61,726 nt of DNA, from assembly GCA_024639185.1 (NCBI GenBank), contig JAHEIW010000014.1, positions 1 through 61,726 of the forward strand, read 5' to 3'. Positions 25,436-34,266 of this stretch are shown one piece after another. Each line of letters opens with the position of its first letter. The first letter of the stretch is position 1. A program made the position numbers and the translations under genes. Source of the DNA: Deltaproteobacteria bacterium (lineage in GTDB: Bacteria; Desulfobacterota; Desulfobacteria; Desulfobacterales; JAHEIW01). The notes below the pieces were generated by a model, which was not told the origin of the DNA, did no database searches, and saw only the letters and a list, made by a program, of their open reading frames with translations.

Positions 25436-26650
25436 ATGTCCCCAAATTTAAATAAATGGCAGAACGCTAAACCGCTTATTCGATTTCTTATACAGTTGTC
25501 TTTTTTTATAGCAATACTTTCGGCTGTTGGTGGCTGTACCGCCCAACGGCGGGTTATCAAAAACGAGACGCTTGATGACTGGGACGGCCGGCGCATGTGC
25601 TATAAAAATTTGTTCCCATCCAAGTACGGGTTGGGACAGCAAACCGAGTACGACCATATTGATTTTCTCAAACCGCACGAGCGCAAACCGCATACATATC
25701 GACTGCTCAAAAATCCCGCAGGTGGCGATATCGACCGCACCCTGGGCTACGATCCCGCCGAATATACGGTCGAGCCGGATACGGGTACCCTGCGACACCC
25801 TACCCAGGACGTCCAGATTACCTGGCTGCGACATGCGGCTTTTTGGGTCCAGCTTGGTGAAAAATACCAGATATTGATTGATCCGTTCCTGGAGGAATTT
25901 GATGGGTTGGCCGGCCGACTTGGAAAATATAGCGAAATCGGGTCGCTTTATGCCGAATCGCCGCTTGCTGTCGAAGACATGCCATTTTTCGGAGAATCTG
26001 AAAGCCCCGGAAAAAACCAGATGCTTATCGTGGCGATTTCCCATGATCACCTCGACCATTTGAACTTCAACACCCTCAAAAAACTGTCTAAAAATATACA
26101 CTACTATGTCCCGCACGGGGTTGAAAATATGTTTCCCCGGAAATATGCCAATGTTGTCGGGATGGATTGGTATACCCGGGATACGATCGGCGATCTGACC
26201 CTCCATTTTTTGCCGGCCAATCACAACTCGGGCCGCTCCCTGAATGCACGCAATCAAACCCTGTGGGGCGGCTGGCTTTTTGAATGGCGGGGTTATCGCA
26301 TTTACTTTGCCGGTGACTCCGGCTACAGCGCTGTTTTTAAAGATATCAAAAGCCGCGTGGGGGCGGTCGATATCTGCCTGATGCCGATTGCCTCCTGGTA
26401 CTGGCGCTACGGACATTTTACTCCCGAAGATGCCATTCAGGCTGCAAAGGATTTAGAATGCAGCGTTTTCATACCCTGGGGCTGGGGGACCTGGATCATC
26501 AGCATGGAACACATACTGGAGCCGCCGCGCCGCTTGCAATATGCCTGGGATCAGGAGCCACCTGAAAATATGGAACTGAGATCCCTTAAAATGGGGGAAA
26601 CGTATACGCTTGATATCGCCGGGCAAGGTCCTTGCAGTGATTGTGAATGA
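25436..26650 (+). CDS. Metallo-beta-lactamase-fold hydrolase, NAPE-PLD/UlaG-like, lipoprotein
   Basis: 404 residues with a lipoprotein-type signal (LSAVGGC). The zinc motif AISHDHLDHLN (HxHxDH) lies at about residue 203. YFAGDSGYS supplies the bridging Asp, and PANHNSGRSLNARNQTLWGG and LMPIASWYWRYGHFTPEDA fit the NAPE-PLD/RomA branch. These act on phospholipid-like or other phosphodiester substrates in some relatives, but the substrate here is unknown. It begins 66 bases after the kinase gene on the same strand and may be read through from it. Probably periplasmic, membrane-anchored. Confidence 0.83.
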   Translation: MSPNLNKWQNAKPLIRFLIQLSFFIAILSAVGGCTAQRRVIKNETLDDWDGRRMCYKNLFPSKYGLGQQTEYDHIDFLKPHERKPHTYRLLKNPAGGDIDRTLGYDPAEYTVEPDTGTLRHPTQDVQITWLRHAAFWVQLGEKYQILIDPFLEEFDGLAGRLGKYSEIGSLYAESPLAVEDMPFFGESESPGKNQMLIVAISHDHLDHLNFNTLKKLSKNIHYYVPHGVENMFPRKYANVVGMDWYTRDTIGDLTLHFLPANHNSGRSLNARNQTLWGGWLFEWRGYRIYFAGDSGYSAVFKDIKSRVGAVDICLMPIASWYWRYGHFTPEDAIQAAKDLECSVFIPWGWGTWIISMEHILEPPRRLQYAWDQEPPENMELRSLKMGETYTLDIAGQGPCSDCE

Positions 26651-26803
26651 AAACGATGATTAAAACGGTGTTGATATCCGGGCGCTGAGGCAGACGAGAA
26701 ATATTTTTTTTGTCATTCATCCCGGCGGCAGCATTTATCAGATTGCAGGCAATAGGTTAAGTATCGTCCTGGAAAAGGAAGGCGTTCCCCTGTGACGACC
26801 GCG

Positions 26804-27352
26804 TTACTCTGGGATTAATACCAGATCGAGCGTCCCTGTTTTTAAGCCCGCTTCCGGATAATGTTGGGTGACAAGCGTCTTGAAACCACTGGCGCTCACG
26901 CGCATATGAATATGCGGTGGGCGGTTAAAGTAAGCCGGCGGTAAATGGCATTCAAAATAGTATTCTCCGCTTTGATTGGGAATAACGGTTGCGCGATAAT
27001 CATCCGTGTATTCTCCATCCGGACCCGCCATCCATAATTCGATACGCGCCTGCTGGATGGGCGCGCAATTTATTGTCGACATTACCACACCCCTTAATTC
27101 GTATCCTTTTCCAACACCATTCCGCAAAGGGGCCTTGGGTTTGTAAAAAGGACCCATTGCATCCGGCGGTGTCGGTGCACACCCAATACTGTATTTTTTT
27201 TGCTGGGCAACCATATCGGAATTCTCCTCTGATTGGGTATTTCCGTATGAGATCGTCAAACCGAATATGATCAAAAATATCATTAGACATATATTGTGGG
27301 CCGTTTTAAAAAGGTCCATTATATTCGATTGTTTTTTCACGTGACCATTCAC
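26804..27352 (-). CDS. Exported intradiol dioxygenase-like protein
   Basis: 182 residues from GTG 27352 (ATG 27319 is also possible). A hydrophobic signal segment (about 18-36) precedes a small catalytic domain. CAPTPPDAMGPFYKP matches the intradiol 'TPxxxxGPFY' opening, and IQQARIELWMAGPDGEYTDD supplies the first Tyr ligand of the non-haem iron. LPPAYFNRPPHIHMRVSASG supplies the second Tyr and the two His. The family cleaves catechol-type rings with O2, which is unexpected in an anaerobe. Short exported members such as this one have largely unknown roles. It is a single gene. Confidence 0.8.
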   Translation of the reverse strand: MNGHVKKQSNIMDLFKTAHNICLMIFLIIFGLTISYGNTQSEENSDMVAQQKKYSIGCAPTPPDAMGPFYKPKAPLRNGVGKGYELRGVVMSTINCAPIQQARIELWMAGPDGEYTDDYRATVIPNQSGEYYFECHLPPAYFNRPPHIHMRVSASGFKTLVTQHYPEAGLKTGTLDLVLIPE

Positions 27353-27423
27353 TCTAATTCTCGTTTATGTCAATTCATTAATATATGCTATGAAAAGTTA
27401 AAATAAGTCATAATCTGGCAGAA

Positions 27424-30400
27424 TCAATTGATTTCTGATTGGTATTCTTCCAGGGGCAGGGATAAGGGAGAATTGTCTACAACCGGATGTTTGACATCCG
27501 GCATGGCACCATACAGGTAGTGAATGGATGCCTGTCCGCTGAGTGTCTGCCCGGTTTCGATTCGAATCGTGCGGGCATCATGGCGATAGACTGTTTTAAT
27601 CGCAACCGGCCGACCGTCGGTGATGATTTCCCACCCGCTGATGCCGGTAACCGGCATGAAATCATTGCCGCCGTTGTGCTCGATTTTAATTTCAACTGTG
27701 GTGTCGTCGATTCGTCTGGCACCGACGACCTGCGGGCCCCGATGGTAGGCTTCTTTTCCCACAACATGCAAAACCGCCTGTGCTACCCGCTGCCCCATCA
27801 CAATGTAAGCTTTGGGTGTCAGATGTTGCCGTCCGTGGTTTCTTAAATCAAGGGTGGTGGCTGCCAGGTAGCAATCGGTAATGTTATCGACCACCTGTTT
27901 TTGGGCGTTACGGATAGCCTGGTGGGGTTTGTCCTTGCCGCCGGGACGCTTGATCATCATGACGACCAAAAATGGCAACCGCTCACGCTGCGATCCATTG
28001 GCAATGTCTTTTCTCAACTGGTCATCAATAAAATGCGCCAATGAAACGGCATACTCTTTCTGGGTTACGGTGCCCTTGGCGGCGTCTGCTTCGCCCTGTA
28101 TCCAGATGACATATTCCAGCATACCGCCGACTGTGGATACGCTGTTGATAAAGCGGTGGTAGATCGAACCCGGGGCGGTGTTTGTCCAGTAGCCCGTTCC
28201 CCAATCGGCTTCTTTGCGTAATCCCGAACCGTTAACGGCGAAATCCAGAAGCCCGACGGGGATCCCCAGCTGTTCAACAATCCGGTTGCCAAAGGCGATG
28301 GCCGCATTGCCGGTTGTATCCAATCGGGACCAGCCCTTATCGTTGAATTTACGCAGCAGTGGATGTGCTGCTAAATCTTTACCGGTGTGAAACCACTCAT
28401 TCATGTTCGACTGTCCCAAACAGGCGATCAGCATCCCCACCCCCCAGCGGTGTTTGCCGTTTGCCATAATACGACGGTTGCTTTGGCTGCGAACCTGAAG
28501 GTTATACCAGCCGCCCTGGGGCACGTTGTCCAGCTGGCCCACATAAATCCCGTTTGCCGGGGAGGGATCAATCACTGTCCAGGGAACAATTTGTGCCTGC
28601 GTATCGCTGCGGATAACTCTGGCTTCGACGGCTTGCAGCGGTCCGCTGTAGGTGCCGGAAATGACGATATCGGCACTGTTTCCCTGCCTTTGGAAAATGC
28701 ATCCGTCTGCAAAGTCAGTCAGTGTGATGGCCGCTAAAGCCGATGGCGGTGTCGCTGTGATTGTCGATACCCGGTTGGGGTCCTTTTCGTCAGCAGCCCC
28801 ATCTTTTGAATTGTACAAGCTTCTTTTGGATCCGACCGTAAACGATTTGGCTGCGGTGACCCGGGGGTCTTTTTCTTCAGGCGCTAATTTTCGATCGGCA
28901 TCCTTTTTTGATTTTTCGGCGTTGCCAGCGGCAGGGGTGGGCACGGTAATTGATGTCCTGCGGGCATTTTTGATTAAGCGTTTTTCTTGATTGGCGAAAA
29001 CTTCATCAAATGCTGCTTTTAGTGCACTAACCGGCATATCCGGTTGAGCCGTTTCAGCCGAATCCGGCACGTTTACTTTCGATCCGGATGATAAAGGAGC
29101 GGGATTGGCTGCGATTGCAGCCTCTGAATTCTGTTTTGCCATGGCGATGCTTCTATCGGATGGCCATTTGGCAAGCAGGTTTTTTAACCGTCGCGGTTCG
29201 GTGGTCGCACGCAGCTCCGCAAATGTCAGTATCTGCGCCGACTGCAGCATCAGCACCCCGGCCTTGTTGCCCGGATTGATGCTCAAAGACAGTGCCTTTT
29301 CAAATGGCAGGGGCAGGAGCAACGCTGTCAACCCCGGCCGGAGCGCTTTGTGTATAATCAGGGGCGGATCTGTTTTGAATTTGAAGGTCATGGTATCCGA
29401 ATGGGGTGCTCTAACGATTAGCTTCAACAGCCTGAAAACCTGAACGTCTGAACCGGGAAGAGACTTGACTGCGAAACGGGACGGATCGCCAACTGATTTT
29501 ATTTCCAGGACCGCAGCCCGTTTGTTGAGCGAAATGTTTGCCTGGGGCACAAAAGCATCAAGATCAAGACGATAACTGACCGGGAGCAGGGCATCGGCCG
29601 CAAAGGCTGTATAAATTTGATCGACATCAAGGCGTATCATCCCCAGGCGGGATTCAGCCGTTTCCAGCAAAATTATATCGGCGGCTTTCAAATCTTCATT
29701 GTAGTGCCTTGACGGTACCCGGTCAGCTTGTATGGCCTCAAGCCTGCCAAAGATTTGGGCAAGGTAAGGTATCAGGTTTTTTGAATAGCCGTCGCCGTAG
29801 AAAACTGCGTCCGGACGAGCAAAGGGCCCTGAGGATGTCAGCTGAATAACGGCATTATCTTCGACCTCGGTGAACAATCCCAGCATGCGCCTGGCAAGAT
29901 CAGCATGATCTCCGGTATTATTTTGCAAGTGATCAAAAGCCCGTTGATGGGCAGCATCCTGCAGCACCTGTTTTCGAATCGCCTCGGCCGCAACTCGGGC
30001 ACCCCGGTCATTCCAATGGGCACCGGTGGGATTATAGAGCCATTTGTTTTCAGCTTTGGCGTTTAGCAACCGGTTTTCAAGTCTGACAAAGTTCTTCAGC
30101 GGGTGGCGTTCAAAGGCTTCCAGCAGCCAATCATAGCGGCTGCGACCGCAGGACCCACCCGAGGGTATAAATCCCAGATATTCGGGATAAATGCTGGATT
30201 TATCGGGTGCCACTGTAAAAACAAATTGGCGGCCGGAAGATGCAAGAATGTGATCGACGGCGTGAAGTTCCAGGGCCATCCGTTCGATCAGCAACTGATC
30301 ATCACAGGCCTGTTTTTGATGGCCCTCGATGGACTTGCGGCTGTAAAGCCATCCCTGCCGGCCGACATGCACGGCCACAGTGTCGGTCATTTTAAAAAGG

Positions 30401-30681
30401 TGGTAATCCAGCCATCTTTTAGCAAAAAGCAGCGGATCGCGTATGGCAAAGCTGTCATTTAAATACTGGTCAAAAGAGCGATAATAGTCGTTTTTGAACA
30501 GTGCGCGGGTGTCGAATCGGGGCGGTTTAAGACCGATGTGTTCCACCTGCATGCCGAAGTCCAGGCGCGCCAGCCAAACCGCCGCCGGGGTAAATAAAAT
30601 CAAGACAAATATGATGGATAATATCTTTTTCACGGCTCGTTTAAAATCGATAGTAGATAAAAGTGCTGCTGGCTCCGTCAA
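27424..30681 (-). CDS. Double SGNH protein: AlgX/AlgJ-like domain plus sialate-O-acetylesterase-like domain
   Basis: 1085 residues. One N-terminal membrane anchor (about 17-39). Domain 1 (about 50-315) resembles AlgJ/AlgX (GWLYSRKSIEG, TVAPDKSSIYPEYL, NPTGAHWNDRGA, FYGDGYSKNLIPYL). The triad positions are altered: family D-x-H is G-A-H (220-222) and the GDS serine is Gly (GDG, 296-298). A Pro/Ala/Lys-rich linker runs about 510-650. Domain 2 (about 660-990) has an intact SGNH nucleophile block (LIACLGQSNMNEW), WIQGEADA and the His block RQHLTPKAY. The start overlaps the AlgI-like gene by 41 bases; GTG 30633 is an alternative. Its likely job is O-acetylation or deacetylation of an exopolysaccharide in the periplasm. 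Confidence 0.8.
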   Translation of the reverse strand: MTEPAALLSTIDFKRAVKKILSIIFVLILFTPAAVWLARLDFGMQVEHIGLKPPRFDTRALFKNDYYRSFDQYLNDSFAIRDPLLFAKRWLDYHLFKMTDTVAVHVGRQGWLYSRKSIEGHQKQACDDQLLIERMALELHAVDHILASSGRQFVFTVAPDKSSIYPEYLGFIPSGGSCGRSRYDWLLEAFERHPLKNFVRLENRLLNAKAENKWLYNPTGAHWNDRGARVAAEAIRKQVLQDAAHQRAFDHLQNNTGDHADLARRMLGLFTEVEDNAVIQLTSSGPFARPDAVFYGDGYSKNLIPYLAQIFGRLEAIQADRVPSRHYNEDLKAADIILLETAESRLGMIRLDVDQIYTAFAADALLPVSYRLDLDAFVPQANISLNKRAAVLEIKSVGDPSRFAVKSLPGSDVQVFRLLKLIVRAPHSDTMTFKFKTDPPLIIHKALRPGLTALLLPLPFEKALSLSINPGNKAGVLMLQSAQILTFAELRATTEPRRLKNLLAKWPSDRSIAMAKQNSEAAIAANPAPLSSGSKVNVPDSAETAQPDMPVSALKAAFDEVFANQEKRLIKNARRTSITVPTPAAGNAEKSKKDADRKLAPEEKDPRVTAAKSFTVGSKRSLYNSKDGAADEKDPNRVSTITATPPSALAAITLTDFADGCIFQRQGNSADIVISGTYSGPLQAVEARVIRSDTQAQIVPWTVIDPSPANGIYVGQLDNVPQGGWYNLQVRSQSNRRIMANGKHRWGVGMLIACLGQSNMNEWFHTGKDLAAHPLLRKFNDKGWSRLDTTGNAAIAFGNRIVEQLGIPVGLLDFAVNGSGLRKEADWGTGYWTNTAPGSIYHRFINSVSTVGGMLEYVIWIQGEADAAKGTVTQKEYAVSLAHFIDDQLRKDIANGSQRERLPFLVVMMIKRPGGKDKPHQAIRNAQKQVVDNITDCYLAATTLDLRNHGRQHLTPKAYIVMGQRVAQAVLHVVGKEAYHRGPQVVGARRIDDTTVEIKIEHNGGNDFMPVTGISGWEIITDGRPVAIKTVYRHDARTIRIETGQTLSGQASIHYLYGAMPDVKHPVVDNSPLSLPLEEYQSEIN

Positions 30682-32068
30682 TAATCAGCGCCGCACAATA
30701 CGGAAGCAACAGCAGGATCAATACGACCCCCGCCACCAGCGGGATGGGATCTTTTCTGTTGAATATCAACTGAATCATGGAAACATCGGCGGGCAGGGCA
30801 AAAACCGGCACTGCCGCCAGCACGAATAAAATGTTGCGATAATTTAATGCGCGGCTGAGCTCATAGGTGATCGGGAAATCGCTGACGGTGAACATGGCAG
30901 TCAGAACGTCAATTGCCTGAGAAATATTTTCGGATCGAAACAGCACCCACCCGACCACAACAATTATCAGGGTAAGCAAGCGCCGTGCGAGCCTGAATTG
31001 ATTGTGGGCAAGATCGCGCAGACCGCTGATACGCTCAATGACCAGAAAGACACCATGATATATTCCCCAGAACAAAAAGGTCCAGTTGGCGCCATGCCAC
31101 AGGCCGCATAACACGCAAACAATCGTCATGTTGAGACAGGTTCGGGCTGTTCCCCGGCGGTTGCCGCCCAGCGGAATATACAGGTAATCTTTAAACCAGC
31201 GACTGAGGGTTATATGCCAGCGGCGCCAGAAATCGGTTATACTCACTGCTGAATAGGGGCGCTTGAAATTCTCGGGAAAGGTAAATCCAAAAATCAGGCC
31301 CAAGCCGATGGCGATATCCGAATAAGCCGAAAAATCAAAATAGATCTGAAGCGTATAGCCCAGCGCACCGAGCCAGGCGACTTTGGTGTCCAGCACTTCC
31401 GGTTTGAGGCTAAACACGACATCGGCAATCTGGCCGCAGGAATTGGCGATGATGACTTTTTTAGCCAGTCCCCAGCAAATACGGATGAGTCCGTTGTAGA
31501 AATTGTCCCATGATTCCCGGCGCTCTTGGAGCTGCTTTCGAATCGTGCTGAAACGCACAATCGGGCCGGCAATCAACTGGGGAAACATGGCAATATACAG
31601 CGCAAAGTCGACGATGTTGTTCAGTGCCGGGCATTTTCCCCGATAGATATCGATTGTGTAACTGAGTTTTTGAAAGGTAAAAAAAGAAATCCCGATTGGC
31701 AAAACGACCGCCGGCCACTCGATGGGAAAATGATGCCATCCCGCCAGCAGGTTGTTGGCCTCAGCCACAAAAAAATTGGCATATTTGAAATAGGCCAACA
31801 GACCTAAATTCAGCAGCAATGACATGCTCAGCCACAGCCGCTTGAATCTGGCTTTATGTTCAATCAGGTGCCCGAGCGCAAAGTCCGCGAGCGTTGACAG
31901 GATAAGGATCAATAAAAATCCGGCAGCGCCATACAAATAAAAAAGATAACTGAAGAGCAGCAGGATGGTATTGCGCAGTTTTTTGGCGCCAATAAGCTGT
32001 TGCCCGAAATAGCAGACAAGCACTGCCGGCAGGAAGCCGAACAGAAAAATTGTACTTGAAAATACCAT
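30641..32068 (-). CDS. MBOAT O-acyltransferase, AlgI-like
   Basis: 475 residues with about ten to twelve TM segments. Family blocks are seen: FFTFQKLSYTIDIYRGKC, PQLIAGPIVRF, FDFSAYSDIAIGLGLIFGF, FWRRWHITLSRWFKDYLYIPLGGNR and the catalytic His block LCGLWHGANWTF. AlgI-type proteins pass acetyl groups across the inner membrane to a periplasmic AlgJ/AlgX-type enzyme that acetylates polysaccharide. The downstream gene encodes such a domain and overlaps this one by 41 bases, so the two are coupled. No polysaccharide polymerase or secretion gene is nearby. Confidence 0.93.
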   Translation of the reverse strand: MVFSSTIFLFGFLPAVLVCYFGQQLIGAKKLRNTILLLFSYLFYLYGAAGFLLILILSTLADFALGHLIEHKARFKRLWLSMSLLLNLGLLAYFKYANFFVAEANNLLAGWHHFPIEWPAVVLPIGISFFTFQKLSYTIDIYRGKCPALNNIVDFALYIAMFPQLIAGPIVRFSTIRKQLQERRESWDNFYNGLIRICWGLAKKVIIANSCGQIADVVFSLKPEVLDTKVAWLGALGYTLQIYFDFSAYSDIAIGLGLIFGFTFPENFKRPYSAVSITDFWRRWHITLSRWFKDYLYIPLGGNRRGTARTCLNMTIVCVLCGLWHGANWTFLFWGIYHGVFLVIERISGLRDLAHNQFRLARRLLTLIIVVVGWVLFRSENISQAIDVLTAMFTVSDFPITYELSRALNYRNILFVLAAVPVFALPADVSMIQLIFNRKDPIPLVAGVVLILLLLPYCAALIIDGASSTFIYYRF

Positions 32069-32298
32069 AAAAAAGAGGACCGTAGGACGCTCTTAATTCG
32101 TCCCGTATTAGAATTTGGGGTTTACCCACCCATTATTGCTTTTCCTAAAATGAAGGTAAGCGGGTTGTTGGTTGCAGCTGGACAATCTGACATTTGAATT
32201 TTAACCTAATTTGACAATAGAATCAAAATGCATCTGAGGAATTAGGGAATGGCGGTGCCGTTCGATGGGTTGCCGGCGGCTGCATACTGCCGTTATTA

Positions 32299-32492
32299 GA
32301 AGCCATCTCAAAAATGCATCTAACGCTCGATGGCTGTGTTCTCCAGGATAAATGGATTACACATCTATTTTTAATACACTAAGGAGTGCATCAAACCGAT
32401 TCAAAATGCTCGAATACTGCCGTGTATGCTCCACTTTTGAATCGGTTTTCGCCTTGCCCTCGAGCGTGATCTACTATTTTTGAGATAGCTTC
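32299..32492. repeat. Full-length inverted-repeat (MITE-like) element with internal insertion
   Basis: Termini GAAGCCATCTCAAAAATGCA and, inverted, GAAGCTATCTCAAAAATAGT; the arms pair along most of their length (CTAACGCTCGA with TCGAGCGTGAT, AACCGATTCAAAA with TTTTGAATCGGTT). It is 194 bases, about 50 longer than the copy at 46170 because of extra sequence at about 32341-32390. It is flanked by TTA and TAG. It has no coding capacity. The rest of 32069-32523, between the AlgI-like and FHA-cyclase genes, shows no gene. Confidence 0.8.
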
Positions 32493-32523
32493 TAGATGAT
32501 GCGGGGACAAATTTTTTACATTT

Positions 32524-33465
32524 TCAGGGTTTTTTCAGTCCAAAAACCTGCTCCTGGCCCTTGCGGCCTTTAATCGGGATGGTTCCCAGATCCTGCAGGC
32601 TAAAATCGTCGCGAACCAGATCGGCTGTTTGGGAACAGATAATGATTTTGTCTGCTAAATCTTTATTGGCAATGCCGGATAAGCGAAAAGCCAGATTGGT
32701 GCAGTCGCCCACCAGCGCCAGATCCGCTGCGCGTGAGCCGTAATGTGACAGGGTCACTTTGCCGGTTGTGATGCCCCATCCCATCTCTAATTTGGCGGCG
32801 GCGACATTTTTGCCGGATAATCTTGAGCGAATTTCACCAAGGGCCTGGTCCTGCTGCAGGGCAGCCTGGCAGGCCAAAACAGCCTGAGGGCTGACCGGTT
32901 CAACATGATGATCCCAAAACGCAAAGACCGCATCACCGGCATAATCTTTGATGGTGCCTTTAAATCTGACCACAATGCTGCTGAAAGCATCGAAGACTTC
33001 CTTCATGAGGGCATATACCTCTGCTGACCCATGGGTCTGGGAAAAAGTGGTAAATTCCCTGACGTCAGCCACCACGTTGGTAACCACTATCTCGGTGGGT
33101 GTCACCATAGTGCCTTCGGTCAATATGGCTCTTTCTTGCGTAACGGCATCACCGGATTGTGCGTATACCGTAATCGAAATCCCGCCAACGCTAATGACAT
33201 CTTCATCTGCCAGGTCACTGGAAGCGCCCGCGGCCAGACGAATGCCGTTGACCCAGGTCCCATTTTTGCTCATATCCTTGATCTTAAGTTTTTTGGCACG
33301 ACGGCTGATGACCGCATGGTCTCTGGAGACCTGGGCATTGTTCACCAGAATTCTTTTTTGAGAATCGATACCGGTGCAGCTGCGTCCGACAAAAACCTTA
33401 TCAATGATTTCCAAGCGCTGGACCTGTTGGTTTTCGTCAAGCCATTCTAAAAATGCATGTGGCAT
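32524..33465 (-). CDS. FHA domain plus class III adenylate/guanylate cyclase
   Basis: 313 residues. FHA domain at about 1-105: VGRSCTG, VSRDHAVISR and DMSKNGTWVNGIRL, the residues that bind phosphothreonine. Cyclase domain from about 125: VVADVREFTTFSQ with the first metal Asp, IKDYAGDAVFAFW with the second, and LVGDCTNLAFRLSGIA with the transition-state Arg. It should make a cyclic nucleotide in the cytoplasm when docked to a phosphorylated partner. The adjacent genes encode a PP2C phosphatase and a Ser/Thr kinase, which makes the kinase (or its target) the likely FHA ligand. Last gene of the four-gene unit. Confidence 0.9.
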   Translation of the reverse strand: MPHAFLEWLDENQQVQRLEIIDKVFVGRSCTGIDSQKRILVNNAQVSRDHAVISRRAKKLKIKDMSKNGTWVNGIRLAAGASSDLADEDVISVGGISITVYAQSGDAVTQERAILTEGTMVTPTEIVVTNVVADVREFTTFSQTHGSAEVYALMKEVFDAFSSIVVRFKGTIKDYAGDAVFAFWDHHVEPVSPQAVLACQAALQQDQALGEIRSRLSGKNVAAAKLEMGWGITTGKVTLSHYGSRAADLALVGDCTNLAFRLSGIANKDLADKIIICSQTADLVRDDFSLQDLGTIPIKGRKGQEQVFGLKKP

Positions 33466-33510
33466 ACGTTGACCTGCGAAGCTTCTAATTTAAGACGGCG
33501 TTTGTTGAAT

Positions 33511-34239
33511 TCAGGCAATAGCGACCAAAACAACGGTAATGTTGTCAAGGCCGCCGGCGGCTTTGGCAGACTCAATCAGGTTTTCGGTTTTGTGTTCGAT
33601 ATCGGTATCGGCACACAAAATTTCATGAATTTGCTGATCTTCTAGCATATCGGACAATCCATCTGAACACAGCAGAAAAAGGTCGTCGGGTCGCGTCTTG
33701 CCTTTTAACAGATCGATGGTCATCTCTTCTTTGATACCCACGGCACGAAAGATGACATGACGCATGGGATGGTTTCTGATCTCGTCTTGCGATATGAGCC
33801 CTTCTTGAAATTGTTGCTGGACGAGGGTGTGGTCTTCGGTGAGCTGTTCGAGCATGCCGTCTCTCAGCCGATAGGTGCGGCTGTCACCGATATGGCCGAG
33901 AAAAAAGTTCTGCTCATAAAATGCCAACAGTTCGGCGGTGCAGCCCATGCCTTTGTGATCCGGATGTGCGCTGACATGCTCAAGAATTCTCTCATTTGCG
34001 GCCACATAGGCTTTTTGAACGCGATAGAGCGTGTCTTTTTCAGAGCGATTGGGATTAATCGAAAAAATATCCTGGGCGGTCCGGGCAAATATTTCACTGG
34101 CCACCTCCCCGGCAGCAGCACCTCCCATCCCATCCGCAGCAAGGCAGAAATCAAATTCGGGGCTGACCAGAAAGATGTCTTCATTATTCGGGCGCCTGAG
34201 GCCGGTATCGGTTTTTCCAATGAATATTTTTTCAGGCAT
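33511..34239 (-). CDS. PP2C-type Ser/Thr protein phosphatase
   Basis: 242 residues, soluble. Metal and catalytic motifs are complete: TDTGLRRPNNEDIF, CLAADGMGGAAAGEVAS, LGHIGDSRTYRLRDG, LTEDHTLVQQQ, LLCSDGLSD and GLDNITVVLVAI. Length is typical of PstP/Stp phosphatases. Such enzymes reverse phosphorylation by Hanks-type kinases. It starts 27 bases after the kinase gene ends and precedes the FHA-cyclase, so it should set the phosphorylation state read by the FHA domain. Confidence 0.93.
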   Translation of the reverse strand: MPEKIFIGKTDTGLRRPNNEDIFLVSPEFDFCLAADGMGGAAAGEVASEIFARTAQDIFSINPNRSEKDTLYRVQKAYVAANERILEHVSAHPDHKGMGCTAELLAFYEQNFFLGHIGDSRTYRLRDGMLEQLTEDHTLVQQQFQEGLISQDEIRNHPMRHVIFRAVGIKEEMTIDLLKGKTRPDDLFLLCSDGLSDMLEDQQIHEILCADTDIEHKTENLIESAKAAGGLDNITVVLVAIA

Positions 34240-34266
34240 ATGGCGGGTTCCGCGAAGTTAAATCGT

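Noticed and set aside
25448..26416. 322-codon minus-strand frame
   Set aside because: It lies antisense inside the metallo-hydrolase gene, whose plus-strand product has clear zinc motifs; a shadow frame.
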